32,865 nucleotides of DNA from JAXHMM01 sp964528445 (GTDB lineage: Bacteria > Bacteroidota > Rhodothermia > Balneolales > Balneolaceae). Location: assembly GCA_964528445.1 (NCBI GenBank), contig CAZGSL010000024.1, positions 1 to 32,865 on the forward strand. Direction: 5' to 3'. Of the stretch, positions 7,444 to 15,614 are shown piece after piece (the stretch's first letter is position 1; each line of letters starts with the position of its first letter). The notes below the pieces were generated by a model that ran no database searches, had not been told where the DNA came from, and was given only the letters and a program-made list of their open reading frames with translations. The translations under genes and the position numbers were made by a program.

Positions 7444-8469
7444 TCACCCGTCGAATTGCACCAGGTCTCCCTCGGCCGTCTGCATCTCCACGCCCGGATC
7501 GCCGGTAACCCGGCCCACCACCACAAAGTCGTTGAACGTCTCACCCAGCCTCTCGGTCTCCTCCTCCGAAAGGGTGAACAGGAGTTCGTAATCCTCGCCC
7601 CCGTAGAGCGCGTACTTGTCGGCCTCCTCCTTCATCTCGTCCGCCACCCTGCGGGTATCGAGCGCGATGGGAAGGGCCGCCTGGTAGATATGGCTGCCCC
7701 GCCCGGATGCCTCCCCGAGCTGCCGAAGGCTGCTCACCAGACCCTGGGAGACGTCCATCATGGAGCCTGGGATCATCTCTTCCTCTTCAAGAGTTTCCAC
7801 CAGGTCCCGCCGGGCAACGGGCACAAGCTGCCGCTGAACCACATACTCGTACTCCTCCAGGTCGGGCTGGAAGGCCTGCTGCTCGCCCTGCTCCTCCCAG
7901 AACTCCTTCTCCCTCATCAGGATCCGGAGTCCGGCGATCGCCCCGCCCAGGTCGCCGCTGACGCAGATTGCGTCCCCCTCAGAGGCGCCCTCCCGGTAGC
8001 AGATCCTCCCGGGCTCCACGGAGCCCGCGGCCGTCACGCTCACGTTCAGCAGCCGGTGCGACGCCCCCAGGTCTCCCCCGGCCACCTGGGCCCCGTAGTC
8101 GGAGCCCGCGGCGTGAATGCCCCGGTAGACCTCCTTGAGCATATCCACGGAAAGCTTGTTCGGCACCGCCAGGTTGACCAGCAGAAGCTCGGGACGGCCG
8201 TTCATCGCATAGATGTCGCTTACCGCGGCGGTAACCAGTTTGTATCCCAGGTGATGAAGAGGTACATAGGAGAGGTCGAAATCCACCCCCTCCATGAAGG
8301 TCTCCGAGGAGAGCAGTTCCAGGCGCCCCTCCCCTCTTTCGACCACGGCGGCGTCGTCGCCTATGCCCCGAAGCAGTTCGTCCCGGTCTACCTGATCCCC
8401 CTCTTCCAGCTCGCGTATGAGCTCCCCGCGTCCGAGCGACTGAATGGTGCGAAAGGAATCTTTATCCAT
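7444..8469 (-). CDS. thiL: Thiamine-monophosphate kinase
   Basis: 341 residues from the ATG at 8469. It phosphorylates thiamine monophosphate to thiamine diphosphate, the last step of thiamine cofactor synthesis. The N-terminal GIGDDAAVV (from residue 35), a GGDLGAS metal/ATP loop, and GGEDYELLFTLSEEE near the C-terminus are ThiL signatures of the PurM/SelD-like ATP-binding fold. The frame stays open upstream to a GTG at 8532, but that start lies inside the loop of the terminator hairpin of the exb cluster, so the ATG at 8469 is preferred. Downstream is ftsH, 85 bases away. No other thiamine genes are nearby. Confidence 0.93.
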   Translation of the reverse strand: MDKDSFRTIQSLGRGELIRELEEGDQVDRDELLRGIGDDAAVVERGEGRLELLSSETFMEGVDFDLSYVPLHHLGYKLVTAAVSDIYAMNGRPELLLVNLAVPNKLSVDMLKEVYRGIHAAGSDYGAQVAGGDLGASHRLLNVSVTAAGSVEPGRICYREGASEGDAICVSGDLGGAIAGLRILMREKEFWEEQGEQQAFQPDLEEYEYVVQRQLVPVARRDLVETLEEEEMIPGSMMDVSQGLVSSLRQLGEASGRGSHIYQAALPIALDTRRVADEMKEEADKYALYGGEDYELLFTLSEEETERLGETFNDFVVVGRVTGDPGVEMQTAEGDLVQFDG

Positions 8470-8516
8470 ACGGTAAGGGTGATTATGCGATGAACGTGCG
8501 GCAAGGCCATAAAATA

Positions 8517-8555
8517 GAGAAAGGCAAGACACACCGTGGTGCGCTTGCCTTTCTC
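8517..8555 (-). terminator. Strong terminator of the exbB-exbD cluster
   Basis: A perfect 12-bp stem (8517-8528 with 8544-8555) encloses a loop that itself contains CACC-GT-GGTG. On the minus strand it is followed by TATTTTATGG. It starts 22 bases after the stop of the last exbD gene and separates this cluster from thiL. Confidence 0.8.
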
Positions 8556-8577
8556 CCGGGAGTAATCGTACGTAAAA

Positions 8578-9033
8578 TCAGTTGTTCGGCATCTCGCGCT
8601 GGGTGGAGTAGTTGATGCGCAGAGCGTTGGCGTCACGCAGCTCCTCCTGTATGTCGGTGATGATGCCCGTCTGGACCTCCTCGTCCACGCGCAGCGAAAC
8701 GATCAGCTTGGGCTGTTCCATCAGCTTGTCGTACATCAGCTTCTCAATGGCGCCGATGTCTTCGATGATCGAATCGTCGATCTGAACCTTGGTCTCGCCG
8801 AAGGTATTCGGACCCAGCTTCTCCGGGCCGACGTATATGTAGGAGATCAGGCGTTTCTGTTCAATCTTCTCGATGTTCTCGGCCTGGGTGAAATTGACCC
8901 GAACCTGCAGCGTCACCTCCCGGAGCACCGTAGTGACCATGAAGAAGATGAGGAGCATGAAGACGATATCCGGCATCGACGCCGTAGGTACATCAGGATC
9001 GGACTCGGCCGATTGCTTATTGAATTTTGCCAT
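8578..9033 (-). CDS. exbD: ExbD/TolR-family biopolymer transport protein (second copy)
   Basis: 151 residues. A short cytoplasmic N-terminus leads into one membrane helix (MPDIVFMLLIFFMVTT) with the functionally essential membrane Asp at residue 22, then a periplasmic domain. ExbD works with ExbB to couple the proton gradient to TonB and so to outer-membrane receptors. It starts 5 bases after the first exbD stops and is the last gene before the strong hairpin at 8517-8555. The two ExbD paralogues differ in the periplasmic part; Bacteroidota often carry two, and they may form a mixed dimer (inference). Confidence 0.93.
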   Translation of the reverse strand: MAKFNKQSAESDPDVPTASMPDIVFMLLIFFMVTTVLREVTLQVRVNFTQAENIEKIEQKRLISYIYVGPEKLGPNTFGETKVQIDDSIIEDIGAIEKLMYDKLMEQPKLIVSLRVDEEVQTGIITDIQEELRDANALRINYSTQREMPNN

Positions 9034-9038
9034 AGGTG

Positions 9039-9584
9039 TTAACCCTCGTCAGGTTCAGCGATTGAAATTTGCTTCGGGTAGAGGTTCTTTATGGTCTCGT
9101 ACTCTTCGGATCCCTCCTCGAAATAGCTGAAGTCACGCCCGAACCGCTCCTGCGAGGCGGCATCGCGGAGCTCCTGGTAGGCCCCGATCACCTCATCCAG
9201 CATGTTGATGTAGTTCCGGTAGGGCGTGGACCGCTCGGTCTTGATGGAGACCACCGCATCTTCCGGGGAATCCGAAAGATTGGGATCCTCCCCGTTGTTG
9301 TCCACAAACTCCTTCACCCGCTCCTTGACCTGGGGTACCGGCGTCGGCTCGTTGTCGAGCAGTACCTGTCCCTGCTGGTTGACCAGGATGTTCAGCAGGT
9401 TCCGCTCCTGGACGGGCGGCGGTTCCACGTTCTCGTCCGGGGCCGGCGGCAGCACCAGGCCGATGCCGGTGTCGATGTCAATGGTGGTTACCAGCAGGAA
9501 GAAAATAAGGAGAAGAAATGCGATATCCGCCAGCGAGGAGCTGGGAATCTCCGCATCGTCTCTGTTTCTCTTTTTAATTGGCAT
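9039..9584 (-). CDS. exbD: ExbD/TolR-family biopolymer transport protein (first copy)
   Basis: 181 residues. The layout is that of ExbD: basic N-terminus (MPIKKRNRDD), one membrane helix with LADIAFLLLIFFLLVTT and the conserved Asp at residue 20, then a periplasmic domain beginning with a proline-rich LPPAPDENVEPPP stretch. The periplasmic part is longer than in the second copy and contains an inserted acidic segment around residues 90-110. It begins 11 bases after the small membrane gene and is almost fused to the second exbD gene, so translational coupling is likely. Confidence 0.93.
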   Translation of the reverse strand: MPIKKRNRDDAEIPSSSLADIAFLLLIFFLLVTTIDIDTGIGLVLPPAPDENVEPPPVQERNLLNILVNQQGQVLLDNEPTPVPQVKERVKEFVDNNGEDPNLSDSPEDAVVSIKTERSTPYRNYINMLDEVIGAYQELRDAASQERFGRDFSYFEEGSEEYETIKNLYPKQISIAEPDEG

Positions 9585-9595
9585 GGTACGCGTTT

Positions 9596-9865
9596 CTAGA
9601 TGTTGAAAGTACTTCTGAAGCCCGTAAACAGAATCATCAGCGCCATCGCTCCCATCATGAAGATCATGGTGGCCACGCCCGCCTCCGTAATATTCCCGGT
9701 AATGCCGTATGCCACGCCGAAGACGGCGAACGGCACCAGCAGGGAGAGAATCTTCCGAAGGTCCTGGTTCCCGTTAATCAGGCTCTTTACTCCGGCGATA
9801 GCGATGGCGATGACCCCGATGGCCATCAGCCCGCCCGCTATGCCCAATCCGATTACACTTGACAT
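9596..9865 (-). CDS. Small membrane protein in the exb cluster, family not recognised
   Basis: 89 residues, nearly all hydrophobic. Three membrane helices are apparent (about 3-27, 40-57 and 62-82), joined by one short polar loop, SLINGNQDLRK (28-38). There are no cysteines, histidines or catalytic motifs. It lies between exbB (53-base gap) and the first exbD (11-base gap) on the same strand, with no terminator between, so it is almost certainly co-transcribed. The position suggests an accessory or assembly subunit of the ExbB-ExbD motor, but this is inference from context only. It is not TonB: it has no proline-rich linker or C-terminal TonB domain. Confidence 0.85.
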   Translation of the reverse strand: MSSVIGLGIAGGLMAIGVIAIAIAGVKSLINGNQDLRKILSLLVPFAVFGVAYGITGNITEAGVATMIFMMGAMALMILFTGFRSTFNI

Positions 9866-9918
9866 AATTAAACCCTCTGGTTGGTTGAAAATTGTGTGAT
9901 CAGCGAATCGGCCGGGGA

Positions 9919-10608
9919 CTACTGTCCGCCGCCACCGCCTTGCTTCATCTCCACAATGGAGTCGATCAGCGTAATGGAGGACTCTTCCATCTCCGCGATG
10001 AGCCGGTCGATCTTGGAGACGCAGTAGTTGTAGCCCACCTGCAGGATAATACCGGCCATCAGTCCGGCGGCTGTCGTCAGAAGCGCGGTCTTGATACCGC
10101 CGGCCACCAGCGAGGGAGAGATGTCGCCCGCCGTTTCAATGGCGTCGAACGCCTCGATCATTCCCACAACGGTTCCGAGGAAGCCGAGCAGCGGGGCGAT
10201 GGCGATGAAAAGCGAGAGCCAGACCAGCCCCCTCTCCAGGAAACTCATCTCGATGGAACCGTAGGCGGAGATGGCTTTCTCAGCCGCTTCAATGCCCTCG
10301 TCCACTCTCATCAAGCCGGCCTGGAACACGGAGGCTACCGGTCCGCGGGTTTCGGCACAGAGATCCTGTGCGGCGGGAATTCCCCCCTCCTGGAGGGCTT
10401 CCTGCACATCCACAATGAACTTCCGGGTATCGATGTCGGCAAGGTTAAGAGAAATGACGCGTTCCAGGAAAATGGCCAGACCCAGGATCAAAGCAATGAG
10501 TACAGGCCACATGAAGCCACCACCCTCATTGAATCTTTGAACGATAACATTAAAAAAGCCTTGATCAGCTCCAGCTTGAAGAAGGAAGAGAGCTATTGAC
10601 GATGTCAT
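9919..10608 (-). CDS. exbB: ExbB/TolQ/MotA-family proton channel protein
   Basis: 229 residues. Three membrane helices: about 33-53, then a pair in the conserved second half. The region around LFIAIAPLLGFLGTVVGMIEAF (about 133-154) and the following DISPSLVAGGIKTALLTT are the family core that lines the proton pathway. The protein ends with a glycine-rich tail. First gene of the cluster exbB, small membrane protein, exbD, exbD. Together these should energise TonB-dependent receptors such as the one at 2380-5148. A promoter candidate lies at 10663-10695. Confidence 0.95.
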   Translation of the reverse strand: MTSSIALFLLQAGADQGFFNVIVQRFNEGGGFMWPVLIALILGLAIFLERVISLNLADIDTRKFIVDVQEALQEGGIPAAQDLCAETRGPVASVFQAGLMRVDEGIEAAEKAISAYGSIEMSFLERGLVWLSLFIAIAPLLGFLGTVVGMIEAFDAIETAGDISPSLVAGGIKTALLTTAAGLMAGIILQVGYNYCVSKIDRLIAEMEESSITLIDSIVEMKQGGGGGQ

Positions 10609-10662
10609 ACGATTACTCCAGTTAGATTATCTGTTTGTGAGTTATAAGGGCTTACAAAGATG

Positions 10663-10695
10663 CAAAATGATAGACCATTTCAGCGTAAAAGTCAA
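10663..10695 (-). promoter_or_regulatory. Candidate promoter of the exbB cluster
   Basis: On the minus strand TTTTG (TTG at 10695-10693) is followed after 22 bases by TCATTTTG (10670-10663), one mismatch from TAnnTTTG. It is 55 bases upstream of the exbB ATG in an AT-rich stretch. The remaining gap to the dsbD stop (10784) shows no clear terminator. Confidence 0.4.
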
Positions 10696-10783
10696 AAGAT
10701 CCAAGGCACTAAATGCTTTTTCGAATCCCGTTTATATTCTTTAACAAAGCGGTACATCGGCGTAGACGCGGCACAAATACTAC

Positions 10784-12841
10784 TTACGGGGTAGTTTCCG
10801 CGGACGCCCCATCCGTGGATGCCTCCGTGGCCCGGAATCGCGAAAGGCCTTCGTCCAGGAACGTCCGGAATTTTTCCGGGCTTGCCATCCCGGTCCACTG
10901 GTTGATCACCCGTCCGTTGTGCGGATTCACGACCGCGTAGGTGGGCAGGGCCACCGTGCCGGTGAGTTCAAGCTGGAATTTCTGGTTGGCGGGCCCGTTG
11001 TCGCCCCCGTCCGTATAGAGCCGCACCTTCTCCATCCGCTCGAACCGCTGCTGGACCTCGGCCAGGGGAAAGACATTGGCCTCCATGTCGCGGCAGTTGG
11101 TGCAGGTGTAGCCGGTAAAATCGATAAAGACAGGCCGGTTGGCCTCACGTGCCCGCTCCACCGACGCCTGGTAGTCTTCCGACCAGTTCTCCGACGCAAT
11201 CTCGCCTCCGCCGGCCGTACCCCCGCCCATCATGGAGAGGGTGCGGACCACGCTCACGTCAGAGGACTGCTTGGGGGGAAGCCAGGCGTCCCATATTCCC
11301 AGGTTGGCGCCCAGCAGTCCCGGGATGAGATAAAAGCAGAAGAGCAGCAGCGGCAGGGCCAGCATGATACGCCCGGCTCCCACCTGCCTGCGCCCTCCCT
11401 CGTACTTGAGCGTATAGACGCCCAGCACGTAGAGGCCGGCCAGCAGGAAGATGGCGATCCACGCCGCGATGGCGAAAGGTCGTGAAATCAGCCCCCATCC
11501 CCAGACCAGGTCGGCGTTCGAGAGGAACTTGATGGCGGCGGCCAGCTCGATAAATCCGAGCAGAACCTTGACCACGTTCATCCAGGAACCGCTCTCCGGC
11601 ATACTCTCAAGCCAGCGCGGAAACAGCGCCAGCAGCACGAAGGGCGTGGCGAAGGCGGCGGAGAACCCGGCCATGCCGATGATCGGATAGAACCACTCGC
11701 CCCCGGCCGTGGCCGCCAGGACGCCGCCCACGAACGGTGCGGTGCATGAGAAGGAGACCGCGCTGATGGTCAGCGCCATGAAGAGCACGCCCAGCACGCC
11801 GGAGCTCTCGTTGCTCTGGCGGTTGAGCCAGTTGGTGAGCTGGTAGGGAAGCCGCAGCTCGAAAGCGCCCAGCAGGCTCAGCGCGAAGACCACCAGCACC
11901 GCGCCGATAAAGAGATTCACCCAGGGGTTGGCCGCGAATTGGTTGGCCCCCGAGGCTCCCAGGATAAGCGCCAGGAGGGCGCCCAGTACGGTAAATATCA
12001 CCACGATGGAGAGTCCGAAGCCGACCGCTTTGCCGATGGCCTTTCCCCCCTCGCCCTCGTTCTGCTTGGTGAAGAAGGAGACCGTCAGCGGGATCATCGG
12101 GAAGACGCAGGGCGTGAGCAGGGCCGCGAAGCCGGCGGTCAGCGCGATCCAGAGGAAAGAGAAAATCCCTCCCGATCCTACGCCTCCGGCCTGGGCGGAC
12201 GGGACGGGCTGTGCGGAACCGGGCGTATCCGTTCCGGCGTCTCCGGCATCGTTGCCGCCGTCCTCGGATACCGCTCCGGCGGAGGGTGCGCCCCCGGATT
12301 CTCCGTCATCCGCCCCCTCCCCGTCGAATCCTTCCCAGGGCTGGGGAGCGACATCCGTAACGGTGATGGGCTGCGTGATCGATTTGGTCTTGGGAGGCAG
12401 GCAGGAGCTGTCGTCGCACACCTGGTAGAGTACTTCCAGGTCGATCATGTTGCTCCCCTCGCTCTGGCTCTCCGGACGGAAGGCCACGGGGATCACGAAG
12501 GTGGCCTCCCCGGTGTGCCATCCCAGTTCGGTTTCGAAATTGGGGTCGAACTCAATGGAGGGCTCCGACTCTTTCACATCGCCGGCGACGGCCATCTGGG
12601 GATTGGCCGAAGAGAACTGCGTGGGATAGGGACCGGCGTCCGGGTCGTTGGCTATCGAGTAGAGATGCCACTCGCCCTCAATGGTGGCTTCCACGGTGAC
12701 GTTCACCACCTCGCCGGCCCGGGCCGTTTCGGCAGAGGAGGTCACCTCGAAGGATACCGGATCCAGCATCTGGCCCTGAACGAAAAGCGGGAAGAGGGCC
12801 AGCGCCAGGATCCCCGCAGCGGTTGTAAGCCATTTCTTCAT
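10784..12841 (-). CDS. dsbD: Protein-disulfide reductase DsbD (thiol:disulfide interchange protein)
   Basis: 685 residues, full length. It passes electrons from cytoplasmic thioredoxin across the inner membrane to periplasmic disulfide reductases. Signal peptide (1-23); periplasmic alpha domain (about 25-165) with a Cys pair at 142 and 147 (VCDDSSC); an acidic, glycine-rich linker (about 170-220); a membrane domain of about eight helices (228-510) with the redox Cys245 in TPCVFPMIPL and Cys366 in FSCTAPFVGG; and a C-terminal thioredoxin domain with CTNC (580-583). All six redox cysteines are present. It starts 41 bases after rplI with no visible terminator between them, so some read-through from the ribosomal operon is likely. 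Confidence 0.95.
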   Translation of the reverse strand: MKKWLTTAAGILALALFPLFVQGQMLDPVSFEVTSSAETARAGEVVNVTVEATIEGEWHLYSIANDPDAGPYPTQFSSANPQMAVAGDVKESEPSIEFDPNFETELGWHTGEATFVIPVAFRPESQSEGSNMIDLEVLYQVCDDSSCLPPKTKSITQPITVTDVAPQPWEGFDGEGADDGESGGAPSAGAVSEDGGNDAGDAGTDTPGSAQPVPSAQAGGVGSGGIFSFLWIALTAGFAALLTPCVFPMIPLTVSFFTKQNEGEGGKAIGKAVGFGLSIVVIFTVLGALLALILGASGANQFAANPWVNLFIGAVLVVFALSLLGAFELRLPYQLTNWLNRQSNESSGVLGVLFMALTISAVSFSCTAPFVGGVLAATAGGEWFYPIIGMAGFSAAFATPFVLLALFPRWLESMPESGSWMNVVKVLLGFIELAAAIKFLSNADLVWGWGLISRPFAIAAWIAIFLLAGLYVLGVYTLKYEGGRRQVGAGRIMLALPLLLFCFYLIPGLLGANLGIWDAWLPPKQSSDVSVVRTLSMMGGGTAGGGEIASENWSEDYQASVERAREANRPVFIDFTGYTCTNCRDMEANVFPLAEVQQRFERMEKVRLYTDGGDNGPANQKFQLELTGTVALPTYAVVNPHNGRVINQWTGMASPEKFRTFLDEGLSRFRATEASTDGASAETTP

Positions 12842-12882
12842 GGGCAGACCCGGCCTCGTATGAAACTTTCTGTTCCGGGAGC

Positions 12883-13338
12883 CTACTCTTTAACCACCCA
12901 GACCTTGATTTGGGACTTGAGATCGCCCAGCAGGTTGACGGTGGCCGTGTATTCTCCCAGCGTGTTAACGTCCTGATCCAGGGAAATCTTGCGTCGGTCG
13001 ATGTCGATGTCCCGCTCCTGCAGGGCATCCGCGATGTCCTGGTTGGTCACCGAGCCGTGGATTTTCTCGTCCTCGCCCACCGTCACGGGAATGGTTACGG
13101 AGGTGGTCTCCAGCCGCTCGGCCATCTCCTGCGCCCGCTCCACGGTAAGCTCCGCGCGTCGCTCGGCCTTCTCCTTCATCTGTTCGAGCTGCTTGAGGGC
13201 GCCCGGGGTGGCGATGGTCGCCTTGCCCTGCGGGATGAGGTAGTTCCGCCCGTATCCGGGCTTCACGTCCACCACCTCCCCCGCGTCGCCGAGCTTCTCA
13301 ACGTCCTCTTTCAGGATAACTTGCATGTACTTAGGCAT
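12883..13338 (-). CDS. rplI: 50S ribosomal protein bL9
   Basis: 151 residues, the usual bL9 length. The N-terminal domain holds MQVILKEDVEKLG and GRNYLIPQGKA (the rRNA-binding loop), followed by the long connecting helix (about 45-75) and the C-terminal domain with ITVGEDEKIHGSVTNQDIADAL-like sequence. The ATG at 13326 (MQVIL) matches the usual start of the family better than the one at 13338, which adds MPKY; either is possible. Third gene of rpsF-rpsR-rplI; the gap to rpsR is 18 bases. Confidence 0.97.
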   Translation of the reverse strand: MPKYMQVILKEDVEKLGDAGEVVDVKPGYGRNYLIPQGKATIATPGALKQLEQMKEKAERRAELTVERAQEMAERLETTSVTIPVTVGEDEKIHGSVTNQDIADALQERDIDIDRRKISLDQDVNTLGEYTATVNLLGDLKSQIKVWVVKE

Positions 13339-13356
13339 GGGTAGAAAATAGATGTT

Positions 13357-13608
13357 TTATCTCATATTGTCAGCTACGAAGGGCAGCATGCCCAGGAACC
13401 GGGCCCGCTTGATGGCCGTAGTGAGCTGCCGCTGGTAGCGGGCGCTCGTTCCGGTCACCCTCCTCGGAAGGATCTTGCCCTGGTCGTTCATGAACCGCTC
13501 CAGGGTGTCGGTGTCCTTGTAGTCGATGTATTCAATCCCGGCCTTGGTAAACTTGCACTTCCGGGTTTTGATGTGTCCTTTCTTCGGATGCGATGGATTC
13601 TTGATCAT
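13357..13608 (-). CDS. rpsR: 30S ribosomal protein bS18
   Basis: 83 residues. The conserved core KFTKAGIEYIDYKD, then LERFMNDQGKILPRRVTG and the RYQRQLTTAIKRARFLGMLP stretch identify bS18, which binds the 30S platform as a heterodimer with bS6. The N-terminus is short and basic, without zinc-binding cysteines. It lies between rpsF and rplI. In this arrangement there is no ssb gene between rpsF and rpsR, unlike many Firmicutes. Confidence 0.97.
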   Translation of the reverse strand: MIKNPSHPKKGHIKTRKCKFTKAGIEYIDYKDTDTLERFMNDQGKILPRRVTGTSARYQRQLTTAIKRARFLGMLPFVADNMR

Positions 13609-13641
13609 AACTCAGCAGGATAATCTTGGTATCGTGAAAAC

Positions 13642-14028
13642 TTATTCTTCTTCGTCTCCGCCCTCTTCTTCCTCCTCCACGTCGAATACGGACGGCACCG
13701 CGCCCTTCTTCTGCTGCTGACGGTGGCGCAGCATCTTGGCGTCGTACTTCAGGGTGAGGTAGCGCAGCACATGGTCCTCGATGCGGAGATTCCGCTCCAG
13801 GTTTTCAATGAGCGATCCCTCCGCGTGGAAATAGCAGTTGACGTAGTAGCCGCTGGTTTTCCCGTCCATCTCGTGCTCGAACTTGCGGATGCCCCAGCGG
13901 TCGATCTCGTCTATCTCCCCGCCGTTCTCTTCTATAAGATCCCTGAACTTGTCGACCAGCTCGTCGTACCGGTCGTCTTCCAGTACGGGGTCGATTATAT
14001 AGGTAAGCTCGTAGTAATTTTTGCTCAT
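13642..14028 (-). CDS. rpsF: 30S ribosomal protein bS6
   Basis: 128 residues: YYELTYIIDP at the N-terminus, a GIRKFEHEMDGKTSGYYVNCYF core and a LRYLTLKYD end of the fold are typical bS6. The last 25 residues form an acidic tail (DVEEEEEGGDEEE), as in many bS6 proteins. First gene of rpsF-rpsR-rplI; a well-matched promoter lies at 14105-14135 and the leader between promoter and ATG holds two hairpins (14049-14066 and 14074-14091). Confidence 0.97.
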   Translation of the reverse strand: MSKNYYELTYIIDPVLEDDRYDELVDKFRDLIEENGGEIDEIDRWGIRKFEHEMDGKTSGYYVNCYFHAEGSLIENLERNLRIEDHVLRYLTLKYDAKMLRHRQQQKKGAVPSVFDVEEEEEGGDEEE

Positions 14029-14048
14029 GTTGATTGGTTTCCCGTGGT

Positions 14049-14091
14049 TGTTTTCCGTTGAAAACAGCCGTCACCCCGCCAGAAAGCGGGG
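14049..14091 (-). promoter_or_regulatory. Two hairpins in the rpsF leader, possible S6:S18 autoregulation site
   Basis: CCCCGC (14074-14079) pairs with GCGGGG (14086-14091), and TGTTTTC (14049-14055) pairs with GAAAACA (14060-14066) around a four-base loop. Both lie between the predicted transcription start (about 14099) and the rpsF ATG. In many bacteria the S6:S18 pair represses its own operon by binding a hairpin with an unpaired CCG. I cannot see that unpaired CCG clearly, so the role is a guess. The first hairpin could also help end the nuoN transcript. Confidence 0.4.
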
Positions 14092-14104
14092 AACAGCAGG
14101 CACG

Positions 14105-14135
14105 CAAAGATAGGCCTTTTTGCACTCATATCCAA
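14105..14135 (-). promoter_or_regulatory. Promoter of the rpsF operon, Bacteroidota type
   Basis: On the minus strand TTG (14135-14133) is followed after exactly 20 bases by TATCTTTG (14112-14105), a perfect TAnnTTTG. The start would be near 14099, 70 bases before the ATG. Confidence 0.7.
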
Positions 14136-14137
14136 CA

Positions 14138-14157
14138 GCGGGAAGCGTCTTTCCCGC
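14138..14157 (-). terminator. Weak terminator-like hairpin after nuoN
   Basis: GCGGGAA (14138-14144) pairs perfectly with TTCCCGC (14151-14157), ten bases beyond the nuoN stop. There is no T-run directly after it on the minus strand, so termination may be partial. Confidence 0.4.
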
Positions 14158-14166
14158 CCTCCGCGA

Positions 14167-15609
14167 TCAGTATCCCCAGTCGCCGGCGTAGTAGGAGTTG
14201 AGCAGCTCCGAGAGCTCGCCGGGCGCCACGCCGAACCAGACGGTCATGACCGCGAGCACCACCAGCGTCCCCTTGAAAAGCCAGCCGGGCCGCACGAAGG
14301 GGATGTCCCGGCGGGCCTCCCGCATGTAGAGATAGACCATCGGCCTCAGGTAGTAGTAGATGCTGACGGCGCTCGCCAGCACGCCGGTAATGGCCAGCCC
14401 CACGTAGTTCGCGTCGATGGCGGCGGCGAAGACCAGGTACTTGCCGAAAAATCCGACCATCGGCGGAATCCCGGCCAGGGAGAAGAGGAAGATGGAGAGC
14501 ATGACCCCCATGGCGGGCCGCTTGAATCCCACGCCCGCGTAGTTGTTCACGTCGGTGAAATCCAGTCCCTGGTGACGCTCGTAATAGGCCACCACCCCGA
14601 AGGCCCCGATGTTCATGATGGAGTAGGCAAACAGGTAGAACAGCACCGCGCTGTAGCCCTCCGCCGTACCCGGCGCCAGTCCCACCAGCGCGTATCCCGC
14701 GTGGGCAATGCTGGAGTAGGCGAGCATGCGCTTGATGTTATCCTGCACCAGCGCGATCATGTTGCCCAGGATCATCGTCACCACCGAGATCACCATAATC
14801 AGGTTGCCCCAGTCGGCCGTCCCCTCCGGGATCATGCGCGAGAGTATAAGAATGAGCGCGATGAAGGTGGCCGATTTTGAGGCGGTGGCCATGTAGGCGG
14901 TCAGCGTGGTGGGGGTGCCCTGGTAGACGTCCGGGGTCCACATGTGAAACGGCACCGCCGATATCTTGAAGAAGAATCCGCACAGCAGCAGCCCCGCTCC
15001 CGCCAGGAAGAGAAGGTCGGAGGAGGCCGCCGCGGCGATGCCGGCCATCTCAAGCGTGCCGGTGGCCCCGTAGAGCAGCGCCATGCCGTAGAGCAGGAAA
15101 CCGGTGGAGAAGGCGCCCAGCAGGAAGTACTTGAGGGCCGCCTCCGCCCCGATCTTCTCCTCCCGGATAATCCCGGCGAGCACGTAGAGGCAGATCGACA
15201 TCGTTTCCAGTCCCAGGAACACCATGATGAGGTTGTTGGCGGTGGCCAGGCCCAGCATGCCGGTGGTGCCAAACAGCACCAGGGCGTAGATCTCCCCGAA
15301 ATTGTGGTCGATGGCGGTCAGGTACTCCCGGGAGAGCAGCACGCAGAAGAGCGAGGCGAAGAGCACCACGGCAGACCCGAAAGCGGCAGTCCCCCCGTAG
15401 ACGATCATCCCGCCGAAGGCTTCTCCGCCGGCCGCGGGACCAAAGAGGTCCATGACCGAAACGGCCAGCGCCGCCGCCAGCGCCACGGCCGTCAGCCCGA
15501 AGATCCCCTCGTGATCGTCCTTGTAGGCGTCGATCAGGATCGCCGCGAGGCCCGCGAGGGCCACGATGACGCCGGGGAGAAAAGCGTAGATGTCCTGTAG
15601 GTAATCCAT
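14167..15609 (-). CDS. nuoN: NADH-quinone oxidoreductase subunit N
   Basis: 480 residues with about 14 membrane helices, one of the three antiporter-like, proton-pumping subunits of Complex I. Recognisable segments are KYFLLGAFSTGFLLYG, FFKISAVPFHMWTPDVYQGTP (with the conserved Lys and the HxWxPDVY motif) and KRMLAYSSIAHAGYALVGL. Last gene of the nuoJ-K-L-M-N series; the pterin dehydratase gene is inserted between it and nuoM, 5 bases upstream. The hairpin at 14138-14157 follows. Confidence 0.97.
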   Translation of the reverse strand: MDYLQDIYAFLPGVIVALAGLAAILIDAYKDDHEGIFGLTAVALAAALAVSVMDLFGPAAGGEAFGGMIVYGGTAAFGSAVVLFASLFCVLLSREYLTAIDHNFGEIYALVLFGTTGMLGLATANNLIMVFLGLETMSICLYVLAGIIREEKIGAEAALKYFLLGAFSTGFLLYGMALLYGATGTLEMAGIAAAASSDLLFLAGAGLLLCGFFFKISAVPFHMWTPDVYQGTPTTLTAYMATASKSATFIALILILSRMIPEGTADWGNLIMVISVVTMILGNMIALVQDNIKRMLAYSSIAHAGYALVGLAPGTAEGYSAVLFYLFAYSIMNIGAFGVVAYYERHQGLDFTDVNNYAGVGFKRPAMGVMLSIFLFSLAGIPPMVGFFGKYLVFAAAIDANYVGLAITGVLASAVSIYYYLRPMVYLYMREARRDIPFVRPGWLFKGTLVVLAVMTVWFGVAPGELSELLNSYYAGDWGY

Positions 15610-15614
15610 GCGGC

